This document shows, one piece after another, positions 54,922-62,933 of a DNA stretch of 64,000 nt. The notes beneath the pieces are model-generated. The model ran no database searches, was not told the origin of the DNA, and saw only the letters and a program-made list of their open reading frames with translations. Position 1 is the stretch's first letter; each line of letters starts with the position of its first letter. The DNA comes from Oxalobacter sp. (GTDB lineage: Bacteria > Pseudomonadota > Gammaproteobacteria > Burkholderiales > Burkholderiaceae_D), in the NCBI GenBank assembly GCA_017524145.1, contig JAFWUI010000020.1, forward strand, positions 1-64,000, written 5' to 3'. A program made the position numbers and the translations under genes.

Positions 54922-56250
54922 ATGAAACAACCAGACAGTAATCCAGGCAACACACCTTCCCAAGAAGCCTTGAATGGGAAGGAGAGGGCAAAAGTGGTCA
55001 TGCAGTGGTGCCTCAAGCGGCTCTCTGAAAGCCGTCTTGCGGAATCAGCAGGAGGCATCAGCTTTACCGTCTTGTTGAATATTGTGCCGATGCTGGCCCT
55101 TTTCCTGGCGATTTTCACGCAGTTTCCAGTGTTTGGTACGCTCAAGGGCACTTTGGAAAGTTACTTTGCCCAAGGGATGATGCCGGAAAACGTCACCAAG
55201 ATTATCCTGAAGTACCTGAACCGGTTTGTCGCCAATGCCGGGAAAGTCTCGTTGTTCGGTGGTATCGCCTTGCTGTTTTCCCTGTATACCAGCCTTTCAG
55301 CATTGGAAAATGCCTTCAACAGTATCTGGGGGACGACGAGTGCCAGGGTTTGGCATAAACGGCTGTCGCTGTACCTTTTCTTAGGGACATTGGTTCCCTT
55401 GTCTGTCGGTTGTTCGCTGTACATCACTTCCCATGTCCTGCTGGCACAGCACGGATTCATCACCCATCTGCCTTTGATAGGCGGTGTGGCGACATCTGTG
55501 CTTGGAATCCTCTGGACAGCGGTGGCTTTTACGTTGTTTTACAGGATTCTGCCCAACCGGCTTGTCCTTTGGCGGGATGCATTTGCTGGTGGTGTGTTTT
55601 CAGCCATCGCGTTTGAGATTGCCATCCGTGCATTTGCCTTCTATATGGTGAATTTCAATTTCTATGAAAAGGTCTATGGCACCTTGGCGGCGTTCCCGAT
55701 ATTCATTGTCTGGATCTATATCTGTACCATCATCATCCTGCTGGGGGCCTTTGCGGCGGCGGTCTTGCCAGAAATCCGGAACGGCAGCTGGAATGAAAAG
55801 GTACATCCAGGCAAGCATTTCTTTGATGTCCTCAAGGTCATCGGTGTCCTTAACCGCCCTGAGAGGCTTCAGGTCTTTTCTCCTATGGCAGATATTGTGG
55901 CAATGACCCATCTCTCTGGACATGAGGTCGAGTTCTCCATCGGGGAACTGGAAAGGCTCAACTGGGTACGTTCCCCGCAGGAAAAGACATTCTCTTCTTA
56001 TTTCTGGGCAAGGCGTGCAAAGACCCGATGGCAATGGATTGGCGATCCTGAAAAGATTACCCTGGCGACGATCTTCGAGGAGTGTGTGTTCACCGGCAAC
56101 CATGAGGATATCCTTGCCGAGGAAATCAAGCGGATCCTTGACAAAGAACTGAACATCAGCCTGTCTGACTATTTCCGCTCACCCTATGCGGTCACGGCAA
56201 AGCTGCCGTTGCCGCTCTTTGGGCATGCCAGCGGGAAGCCGAGCCAATAA
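54922..56250 (+). CDS. YihY/UPF0761-family inner-membrane protein
   Basis: A 442-residue membrane protein with about six spans (residues 45-280) and a cytoplasmic C-terminal tail. ISFTVLLNIVPMLALFLAIF, LENAFNSIWGT and GTLAAFPIFIVWIY are the YihY signature. Once called ribonuclease BN, the family is now of unknown function (possibly transport or envelope). Its 3' end overlaps bioC, on the other strand, by 59 bases. Confidence 0.9.
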   Translation: MKQPDSNPGNTPSQEALNGKERAKVVMQWCLKRLSESRLAESAGGISFTVLLNIVPMLALFLAIFTQFPVFGTLKGTLESYFAQGMMPENVTKIILKYLNRFVANAGKVSLFGGIALLFSLYTSLSALENAFNSIWGTTSARVWHKRLSLYLFLGTLVPLSVGCSLYITSHVLLAQHGFITHLPLIGGVATSVLGILWTAVAFTLFYRILPNRLVLWRDAFAGGVFSAIAFEIAIRAFAFYMVNFNFYEKVYGTLAAFPIFIVWIYICTIIILLGAFAAAVLPEIRNGSWNEKVHPGKHFFDVLKVIGVLNRPERLQVFSPMADIVAMTHLSGHEVEFSIGELERLNWVRSPQEKTFSSYFWARRAKTRWQWIGDPEKITLATIFEECVFTGNHEDILAEEIKRILDKELNISLSDYFRSPYAVTAKLPLPLFGHASGKPSQ

Positions 56251-56998
56251 CCACTTCGTAAGTCACGGGCAGACCGGCTTCTTCCCGGAAGGATTCATAC
56301 CGTTCTTGGATGGTCTGCCATGCATTTTTCCCTAAAAGGGCATTCCTGCGTTTCCGGACATTGCCTGCGCCAATCCCACGGATGGATGCCATGACTGAAC
56401 GGATATCAGGATAGAAGACCTGCAGGGTTTCCTGCTGGAGCAGGATGTCTTTGAAACCGGTCTTTGCCAGCAGTGCTTCCAACTCATTTTTTGTTGAAAA
56501 ATCCAGTGTATGGTCAGCGTTGTCAAGACCTGAAAAGGCCACAGCAATTTCTTTCAGGGTACCAGGTGCCAGGGTCGAGAAAAACACCATGCCGTCAGGT
56601 GCAGTCACCCGGTGCAGCTCCCTGAATGCCAGTTCTGCAGAGCACCATTGCAGGGACAGGCTGCTCCATACGAGGTTGAAAGCCGCCTCATCAAAAGGCA
56701 GGTTTTCAATATCACCGACAACCGCCTTGAATTGCTTGCGTCGGGTTGTTTCAACCATGGCAGGTGAAATATCACAGCCGATGATGTCTGCATCAGGCCA
56801 GAAAGTCTTGAGGCATTGGATGCCCAAACCGGTTCCACACCCGGCATCGAGGATATGGTCTGGATGGAAACCGGTTGGAAGCCTTTCCGGCAACAGGCAA
56901 AGCATCCGTTCATTGACCTGACGCTGGAACAGGGCAATTGCATCATAGGAAGAAGCTGCTTTGCTGAAGGCGCCGCAGACAACAGCCTTGTCTATCAT
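56192..56998 (-). CDS. bioC: Malonyl-ACP O-methyltransferase
   Basis: A 268-residue AdoMet methyltransferase that masks the malonyl carboxylate to start biotin pimelate synthesis. DAGCGTGLG (about 51-59) is motif I, PFDEAAFNLVWSSLSLQWC (about 103-121) is highly typical of BioC. It begins within the bioH stop (ATGA overlap), so start 56998 is certain enough. Last gene of the bio operon; the 3' end overlaps the opposing YihY gene. Confidence 0.94.
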   Translation of the reverse strand: MIDKAVVCGAFSKAASSYDAIALFQRQVNERMLCLLPERLPTGFHPDHILDAGCGTGLGIQCLKTFWPDADIIGCDISPAMVETTRRKQFKAVVGDIENLPFDEAAFNLVWSSLSLQWCSAELAFRELHRVTAPDGMVFFSTLAPGTLKEIAVAFSGLDNADHTLDFSTKNELEALLAKTGFKDILLQQETLQVFYPDIRSVMASIRGIGAGNVRKRRNALLGKNAWQTIQERYESFREEAGLPVTYEVVIGSASRWHAQRAATAALP

Positions 56999-57732
56999 GA
57001 CCACCTCAGGAATTTCCCGATAATGTCAGCACATTGGCCGGGTACAGACAGGAAAGGCGCATGTGCTGCCTTAGGGATGACTGTCAATGATGCATCCGGC
57101 AATGTCTTGGCAAGCCATTCTGCCGCACTGACAGGCATCAGAGGATCGTTTCTGCCATGGACAAGCAGGACCGGTTGCTGGATTTCAGGCACAATGGTCC
57201 GGAAATCGACGGTATGCAGGAAATCCAGCCCTTTCAGCAAGACCTCATCAGATGGATAGGGCAGGGACGCCAGTTGCCGTGATATTTCCCTTGCATGTTG
57301 GTCATGCTGGTTGAACAGCATGATAAAACGCCGTAACGTTGTCTTGCTGTCTGTCTGGACTCCTTCCCTGAATTTTCCTGCTGTCTCTTCAGGAAGGCCG
57401 TTTGCCCAGTCATGGCGGTTGATGAAGCAGGGCGTTGCACCGAAAAGGACCAGTTTTCTTATTTTGCCTGGATAACGTCTGGCAGCATCCAACGCCATGA
57501 TGGCACCCATCGACCAGCCGCAGAGCACAACTGGTTCTGATAGGGGAGCCATCAAGGTATCTACCCATGCCGGACAAGTATCCGTTCCAGGCAGAGGGGT
57601 TCCCATATAGCCAGGCAATGCAGGCGTCTGGGCAGTGAATTGGCCGGCAAACCGCATGTCCAGTGCTGACAGCAGGGGATGCCAGGCTTCAGGTGCCATT
57701 CCCCAGCCATGCCAGAAAACCAACCTGCTCAT
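56995..57732 (-). CDS. bioH: Pimeloyl-ACP methyl ester esterase
   Basis: A 245-residue alpha/beta hydrolase removing the methyl ester from pimeloyl-ACP. Nucleophile in LCGWSMGAIMA (S about 74), Asp in GRNDPLMP and His in KAAHAPFLSVP; N-terminal FWHGWGMAPEAWHP matches BioH. Overlaps bioF upstream and bioC downstream by four bases each. Confidence 0.94.
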   Translation of the reverse strand: MSRLVFWHGWGMAPEAWHPLLSALDMRFAGQFTAQTPALPGYMGTPLPGTDTCPAWVDTLMAPLSEPVVLCGWSMGAIMALDAARRYPGKIRKLVLFGATPCFINRHDWANGLPEETAGKFREGVQTDSKTTLRRFIMLFNQHDQHAREISRQLASLPYPSDEVLLKGLDFLHTVDFRTIVPEIQQPVLLVHGRNDPLMPVSAAEWLAKTLPDASLTVIPKAAHAPFLSVPGQCADIIGKFLRWS

Positions 57733-58895
57733 TGGATTTCCCTCAATGCTGACGTCAACCGCGCAATATCTTCAAGGGTATGCGAAGCAGAAAGCGAGAT
57801 ACGCAGCCGGGCCTGTCCTTTCGGGACAGTCGGTGGGCGGATGGCAGGTACCCAGATACCGCGTTCCATCAAGGCATCAGAGACCCGGAGCACCGCATCA
57901 TTCTCCCCGACGATGATGGGGTGGATTGCCGTAAAAGAAGGCATAAGCTGCCATTTGGTTCCCCTCAGCCCTTCATGCAGGGCGGTTGACAGACGGTGCA
58001 GCTGCTGACGGCGGTCTTCCCCCACCTTGAGCAGTTCCAACGCAGCCAGCAGTGCGGATGCAATGATGGGACTGGAGGCTGTTGTAAAGATATAAGAACG
58101 GGAACGCTGCATCAGCCATTCGATGACGGTGGCTGAACCAGCAGCAAAAGCCCCTGAAACACCAGCTGCTTTTCCTAATGTACCGATATAAACAAGGCGT
58201 GGATGGAAAGGGATGCCAAAATGGTTCAGAGAGCCTTTGCCTTCCTGTCCCAATACGCCGAAACCATGGGCGTCATCCAGCACCAGCCAGGCATCATAGC
58301 GTTCTGCAAGGTCAAACAGTTCCTTCAAGGGGGCAACATCACCATCCATACTGAAAACTGCATCAGACAGGATCAGTTTCCGTTTTGCATCGGATGCTGC
58401 CAGCATTTTTTCAAGCTGTGCCATATCCTTATGGCCATACCGTCGATGGTCAGCACGCGACAGCTGCACTGCATCAATCAGGGAGGCATGGTTCAACCGG
58501 TCTGCAAATACCGCATCTCCCCGGCCGACCAATGTCGGCACAACCCCGATATTCGCCATATAGCCAGTACTGTAATACAGTGCCCGGTCAGCGCCGACAA
58601 ACCGGGCAAGGGCCTCTTCCAGCTGTTGATGGGGCATCATATGGCCGTTTACCACATGCGAGCCACCAGAACCTGTTCCCCATTGATGGACGGCATTGCA
58701 GATTGCATCTTGGATCAATGGATGGGAAGCCAATCCCAGGTAATCGTTGCTGCAGAACGCCAATAACGGTTTTCCGGAGACAGAGATATGGGTACTGCAT
58801 CCGGTTTCCAGTGTCCTACGGGTACGCAGCAGATGGTTGTCTGCCAATTCAGCAAGCTGGGATTCCAATTCTTTCCAGATCATGGTGTCCGTCAA
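57729..58895 (-). CDS. bioF: 8-amino-7-oxononanoate synthase
   Basis: A 388-residue PLP enzyme condensing pimeloyl-ACP and alanine. NDYLGLASHPL (about 49-59), HASLIDAVQLSRA, DDAHGFGVLG (about 203-212) and the PLP-lysine region GTLGKAAGVSGAF (about 235-247) are intact. First bio gene of the operon, 15 bases after the NRDE-family gene. Confidence 0.95.
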   Translation of the reverse strand: MTDTMIWKELESQLAELADNHLLRTRRTLETGCSTHISVSGKPLLAFCSNDYLGLASHPLIQDAICNAVHQWGTGSGGSHVVNGHMMPHQQLEEALARFVGADRALYYSTGYMANIGVVPTLVGRGDAVFADRLNHASLIDAVQLSRADHRRYGHKDMAQLEKMLAASDAKRKLILSDAVFSMDGDVAPLKELFDLAERYDAWLVLDDAHGFGVLGQEGKGSLNHFGIPFHPRLVYIGTLGKAAGVSGAFAAGSATVIEWLMQRSRSYIFTTASSPIIASALLAALELLKVGEDRRQQLHRLSTALHEGLRGTKWQLMPSFTAIHPIIVGENDAVLRVSDALMERGIWVPAIRPPTVPKGQARLRISLSASHTLEDIARLTSALREIQ

Positions 58896-58910
58896 TCCGT
58901 GTAAAAAACT

Positions 58911-59663
58911 TCAAGGATGAATGATACGCTCTTGGAGGAGCGGTGGCATATCGTTGTATATCTCAACCAGGGTTGAAACCCGTGTGCCATAATCCTTGGA
59001 TTGGATACAGACCGCAGACAGCAGTTTTTCCCATTCATAGGAAACACCGGTATCGGGAAGCTGGTCGTCTGGCACCAGCTGGGTATCAGAAAGCATTTCG
59101 AAGTAATCCTCTTTCCGGGCATCCTGTGCCAGGAGATTGGAAAACTGCCGGCGGGCTTTCAGGAGTTTCGGCCAAGGGGTATCCAGCAGGGCATTCGAAA
59201 TGCCATAGATGCCCGGTTGCAATGCTTTCCCGTTCAATGGATGGTTCTGTCCGAGGTTGGAATACCAGACCAATGCATTCCTGGTACCGACTGTGCCTAT
59301 CAGCAGGTTGAACCCGTTATACAAGGCCGCTTTCTGTTTCAGGGATTCAATATACGTTTCTGGCGTTACCGATCCGGTGAGGAAACCGCTGACCAGCAGT
59401 CCACGGGTCGGTGCCTCGCTCCTGAACTGGTCAGGTGCCCGGACATTCGTCAATGCGGCAAAACGGTATCCTTTGTTTTCCTTGTCCTCTGCAACACCCA
59501 ACCAGGTACCGCCAGCCTCCATATCCCTGCCGGCATAAACCATCGGTGCATCTGACCAATGGTGTGCAGGCAGGGCTGGGCGGGCATAGAATTCATCCCG
59601 GTTTGAAGCCGCCACCAATGGGGTTTCTGGTTTGACCTGCCATCCAAAAACAATCAGACACAT
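58911..59663 (-). CDS. NRDE/TANGO2-family protein
   Basis: A 250-residue protein starting MCLIVFGWQV with the name-giving ASNRDEFYARP (about 19-29) and GGTWLGV (about 51-57). The family (TANGO2 in eukaryotes) is linked to heme or lipid handling but its biochemistry is unsettled. Cys2 after the start is conserved in the family. Start 59663 is set by this; the longer frame to 59702 only adds a hydrophobic leader. It heads the bioFHC series. Confidence 0.88.
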   Translation of the reverse strand: MCLIVFGWQVKPETPLVAASNRDEFYARPALPAHHWSDAPMVYAGRDMEAGGTWLGVAEDKENKGYRFAALTNVRAPDQFRSEAPTRGLLVSGFLTGSVTPETYIESLKQKAALYNGFNLLIGTVGTRNALVWYSNLGQNHPLNGKALQPGIYGISNALLDTPWPKLLKARRQFSNLLAQDARKEDYFEMLSDTQLVPDDQLPDTGVSYEWEKLLSAVCIQSKDYGTRVSTLVEIYNDMPPLLQERIIHP

Positions 59664-60017
59664 GATGAGGAAGGATCCTATCCAACAAAATGAAACCAAC
59701 ACTGTACCATCAAAGCCCAGACATCACTGTTTAGGTCTTCATATGATGCATCGTTATATGTAGATCTGATGCAGTTTACACTGTCTTGCAGTTGACCGGG
59801 GAACGATGATAAGCCTGGGATTGGTTGCTTATCCTGCTTGCAGGAATTTTCTTTACCATTGATGTCTATAGTCTGATACTGCATTTACAAAAGTTAACAA
59901 ATGCAGTTCAGATGGGTGTTAGTATGGAATGGCCAGCGCTGAAACCATCAGCAGGTTGGTTTTTGGAACCGATGCCTGGAGAAACATGACAGGCATCTGT
60001 AGACGAAAGGAAGCAAA
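59664..60017. other. Intergenic region with two inverted repeats
   Basis: About 354 bases between divergent genes. It contains GATAAGC..GCTTATC (59808-59833) and a perfect 9-bp repeat ACTGCATTT..AAATGCAGT with a 12-base spacer (59878-59907). Either could be an operator or hairpin for the small gene at 60018. No coding sequence seen. Confidence 0.5.
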
Positions 60018-60287
60018 ATGGTTGACCTGAACATCAAACAAGATATCTTCGACAATTTCTGCAACGAGATGGCTGAAAACCTGTTGGATGAAATCTACAG
60101 GTTTGCCAATGGCAATGAGAAAAAAGCAACAGCTGCCATCTGGAACATCGCTGAGATGCTGCTCATGGATGCGATGCGCCATTCAAAACATATTGGCGGC
60201 AATCCACTGGAACAGGACCATACGGCATCATTTATCGAACGGATGAGACAGCACCGTAAGGAACTGGGTTTCCTGAAACTGGGTTGA
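60018..60287 (+). CDS. Small hypothetical protein (89 aa)
   Basis: Not recognised. An 89-residue helical soluble protein (DIFDNFCNEMAENLLDEIYR, ATAAIWNIAEMLLMDAMRHS). AAAGGAAG lies ahead of ATG 60018. Preceded by the 9-bp inverted repeat at 59878-59907. No membrane span or signal. Confidence 0.7.
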   Translation: MVDLNIKQDIFDNFCNEMAENLLDEIYRFANGNEKKATAAIWNIAEMLLMDAMRHSKHIGGNPLEQDHTASFIERMRQHRKELGFLKLG

Positions 60288-60453
60288 GATAGCTGTAGGC
60301 TTGATTTACTGGACCATACCTTTTTTATGGATTCAGCTGGACTGAATGCGTTCCATCCTTGTTACATTTATAGCAAAGTTGCGTCGTCATTTGAAATCAG
60401 CAGTTCAATTTGTTCAAGGCAAGGTGTAGGATGCCTATGATTTTGTCTTATTC

Positions 60454-60930
60454 ATGAAAACAATGACTGAAACACTGAAGAAACCCGAAGCGCAGGAAGC
60501 ACAGGAAACGCAAGAAGCACAGGAAGAAGTAAAGATTCCGTCAGGCAGGAGCCAGAATGACCCGGTCTTTATACGGGCGCGCGAACTGTATACGATTCTT
60601 CGAAAGAAACTGGATGCAAAGTCGAATGCCACGACGGTCAGCTTTCCGGAAAAGGAACTGGAATCAGCGGGCTTTGCTTCCGGACAGATTCCCCGTTATG
60701 TGCGTTACATCAGTGAGGCCACAGACCTTTTTGTCAAGTACTCCTATTGGGAGGGAGATGGTACACACATCTTCAAGTGCCAACTGAAAAAACTGGTACA
60801 GCCTACAGAAAAACCGGAAAAGAATCCTGAAAAGAAAGCGGAAAAAGCAGGCAAAGGAAATAAAAAGGCAAAGCTTCAGGCTTCTAAGGCTGACCAGGAT
60901 AAAGCCCCGGAAATACCAGGAAAGGCGTAA
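60454..60930 (+). CDS. Low-complexity charged hypothetical protein
   Basis: A 158-residue protein in three parts: an acidic Glu-Ala-Gln repeat tract (EAQEAQETQEAQEE, about 12-25), a middle folded-looking segment (FIRARELYTILRKKLDAK to YWEGDGTHIFKC, about 40-110) and a Lys-rich basic tail (about 110-158). Low-complexity ends flank a core that could bind nucleic acid, but nothing is recognised. ATG 60454 lacks a strong ribosome site; ATG 60463 is possible. Confidence 0.6.
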   Translation: MKTMTETLKKPEAQEAQETQEAQEEVKIPSGRSQNDPVFIRARELYTILRKKLDAKSNATTVSFPEKELESAGFASGQIPRYVRYISEATDLFVKYSYWEGDGTHIFKCQLKKLVQPTEKPEKNPEKKAEKAGKGNKKAKLQASKADQDKAPEIPGKA

Positions 60931-61094
60931 TCCTGAAGCTTTCCTTGAGAATCCCAGAAAGACTACCTTTTTGAGTAAAACACCCTTAGGGAAATATCTG
61001 CCCCCGGGTTTTTTCAGATTTTCCCTGAGAGCTGGTGGACCGTTTTTACTGATGCGTGCATCATCTGGTCTTGACCAGCAGGGTAGAATGGTCA

Positions 61095-61457
61095 TCAACG
61101 CCGCATCAAACCATACCGCTGAATCAGGGGTTGCGCCTTGTTGAAGGGGACATGTGCCCATCCAGACAGGTCTCGGTCTACAACAGGATCGGCAAACCTG
61201 ACAAAGGCAGTGAACATCCTTTCACCGTCAACATACGCTTTTCCATCGATGAAGCTGAAGGCCCGGAAGGTACTGCAACGCCTGAGCCAATGGACAAAAT
61301 CCTTGAACGACATATCAACCACTTTCCTGCCACCAGTGCTCCGGCAGTCAAGTTCGTCAATCAAGGTGGTGTCGGCCAAACCCCAGGCATCCGAAAAAGC
61401 CTGGATAAGCTGGTCTTCTGAAAGTCTGGGATTATTATAAAAAACGCGGTCAAGCAT
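61095..61457 (-). CDS. Hypothetical protein (120 aa)
   Basis: Not recognised. A basic/aromatic-rich 120-residue protein beginning MLDRVFYNNPRLSEDQL, with DMSFKDFVHWLRRCSTFRAF near the middle. ATG 61457 has GAGGGT about five bases upstream; ATG 61469 lies in front of that site. It flanks a very AT-rich region and could be part of an accessory block. Confidence 0.6.
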   Translation of the reverse strand: MLDRVFYNNPRLSEDQLIQAFSDAWGLADTTLIDELDCRSTGGRKVVDMSFKDFVHWLRRCSTFRAFSFIDGKAYVDGERMFTAFVRFADPVVDRDLSGWAHVPFNKAQPLIQRYGLMRR

Positions 61458-61857
61458 AATTACCCTCATTTCATTCAGTTATCATCATTCGTGATGAATG
61501 TTTTTAATGAATCCATAAAATCCTTAATCAAGGATAAAGATGGAATTAAATTACATTATAATATGTATTTTAATATGAATATGTTAAAAATAAAACAGAA
61601 ATTTTAAAAATTGTGATAAAAATATACATAAAAACTGAAATAAATGTGAATGAGGATAAATATTAGGAAGTGCTTGCAGTTTTTTGAAATGAAAAACAGA
61701 AATTTTTTTGCAATATATATGAACTGAAAATGATGGATTTAATGATATTACAGATAATCAAAAAATGGAATCATAAAGTATTGCTTATAGCAAATGAGAA
61801 ATATATGAATGGACAACAGATTGAAGGATATTGTTTAAAACTGCATGCAGGACAATC
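61458..61857. other. Very AT-rich intergenic region
   Basis: About 400 bases with strikingly low GC, especially 61500-61800. It contains ATCCTT-AATC-AAGGAT (61520-61535). No gene with a ribosome site was found. It likely holds promoters for both flanking genes and may be foreign DNA. Confidence 0.5.
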
Positions 61858-62427
61858 ATGAAGAACAGAGACGCTGTAGAGTTTGAAAAGCCAGTTCCAA
61901 ATACAAAATCACATATGTATTTTATAAACGGCAGTGTTGTTGATATGCATGTCGGGGCGATTGTGAACGCTGCCAATACAAGCCTGTTGGGAGGGGGAGG
62001 TGTTGACGGGGCAATCCACCGTGCTGCGGGCCCAGAATTGCTTGAAGCATGCAGGAAACTCAATGGATGCGAAACGGGGAATGCCAAAATCACCAAGGCT
62101 TATGGCATCAAGAACGCCGATTTCATCATCCATACTGTTGGACCTGTTTACAGTGGAAGTGAAAGGGACGCTGATTTGCTTTCATCCTGCTATAGGAAAT
62201 CACTTGACCTGGCTTTGATGAACGGCTGTACGAGTATTGTTTTCCCAGGTATTTCAACAGGAGTATATGGTTATCCATTGGACAAAGCGGCATATGTGTC
62301 GCTGACAGCTGTCTGTAATTGGTTTGATGAACATCCAGATGTTGTCATGGATATCTATTTCTGCTGTTTCAGGAAAGCAGAAATGGCCGCATATCAGAAA
62401 GCGGCTGGATTGGGCAATCAAAGGTAG
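61858..62427 (+). CDS. Macrodomain protein (O-acetyl-ADP-ribose deacetylase type)
   Basis: A 189-residue macrodomain, binding or hydrolysing ADP-ribose derivatives. AIVNAANTSLLGGGGVDGAI (about 34-53) is the key ligand loop with the Asn and the GGGGVDGAIH stretch; VFPGISTGVYGYP (about 131-143) is the second loop. It resembles YmdB/MacroD enzymes reversing ADP-ribosylation. ATG 61858 is chosen over TTG 61831. Standing between AT-rich DNA and tRNA genes, it may be an accessory gene, possibly linked to phage or toxin ADP-ribosylation. Confidence 0.9.
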   Translation: MKNRDAVEFEKPVPNTKSHMYFINGSVVDMHVGAIVNAANTSLLGGGGVDGAIHRAAGPELLEACRKLNGCETGNAKITKAYGIKNADFIIHTVGPVYSGSERDADLLSSCYRKSLDLALMNGCTSIVFPGISTGVYGYPLDKAAYVSLTAVCNWFDEHPDVVMDIYFCCFRKAEMAAYQKAAGLGNQR

Positions 62428-62539
62428 AAGTCCGCATATCCTTCTAGTTGGATACGTTGAAAACCACTTCATCATACAAGGTTGAGAAGGTTCTTGGCTA
62501 TTGACATGAAAGAAATCAATGGATTAAAATCATATTTTT

Positions 62540-62616
62540 CGGGGCGTAGCGCAGCCTGGTAGCGCAACTGCTTTGGGAGCAGTGGGTCGGATGTTCGAAT
62601 CATCTCGCCCCGACCA
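62540..62616 (+). tRNA. tRNA-Pro (anticodon UGG)
   Basis: Acceptor CGGGGCG/CGCCCCG, D-arm GCGCAGCCTGGTAGCGC, anticodon arm ACTGC-TTTGGGA-GCAGT giving UGG, T-arm GATGTTCGAATCATC, CCA encoded. 77 nt. Confidence 0.95.
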
Positions 62617-62621
62617 TATTC

Positions 62622-62650
62622 AAAAGGCTGTCATCAAGACAGCCTTTTTT
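62622..62650 (+). terminator. Terminator after tRNA-Pro
   Basis: Stem AAAAGGCTGTC / GACAGCCTTTT with a five-base loop and a T-run directly after tRNA-Pro. It separates it from tRNA-Arg. Confidence 0.88.
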
Positions 62651-62677
62651 CTTTCAGGAAACTCCTGAATCCCTGAA

Positions 62678-62754
62678 CTGCCCTTAGCTCAGCTGGATAG
62701 AGCAACGGCCTTCTAAGCCGTAGGTCACAGGTTCGAATCCTGTAGGGCAGGCCA
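62678..62754 (+). tRNA. tRNA-Arg (anticodon UCU)
   Basis: Acceptor CTGCCCT/AGGGCAG, D-arm GCTCAGCTGGATAGAGC, anticodon arm ACGGC-CTTCTAA-GCCGT giving UCU, T-arm ACAGGTTCGAATCCTGT, discriminator G and CCA encoded. A P4-type integrase follows, so its 3' end is the probable attachment site. Confidence 0.94.
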
Positions 62755-62767
62755 ATACCCAGTAACA

Positions 62768-62793
62768 AGACGTCTCATGACGTCTATTTTTTT
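62768..62793 (+). terminator. Terminator after tRNA-Arg
   Basis: Stem AGACGTC / GACGTCT with a TCAT loop, then ATTTTTTT, 13 bases after tRNA-Arg. Confidence 0.85.
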
Positions 62794-62820
62794 GTTTAGA
62801 ATCAGCAATTTCCTTCTATT

Positions 62821-62920
62821 TACAGTAAAATGCAGTAATATCAAGTAACGTAAAATCTTGCCAAAAATCGTATATAAGCTCGTATATATGTCCATCTCGT
62901 AGATGTCTTATATACGATTT
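62821..62920. promoter_or_regulatory. Candidate attachment-arm / integrase promoter region
   Basis: Contains three AGTAA steps about 11-12 bases apart (62824-62847) and a perfect 14-bp inverted repeat AAATCGTATATAAG (62865-62878) / CTTATATACGATTT (62907-62920), 13 bases before the integrase ATG. Such repeats are typical of integrase arm sites or autoregulatory operators at island ends. Confidence 0.55.
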
Positions 62921-62933
62921 AGAGGGGGAAACC

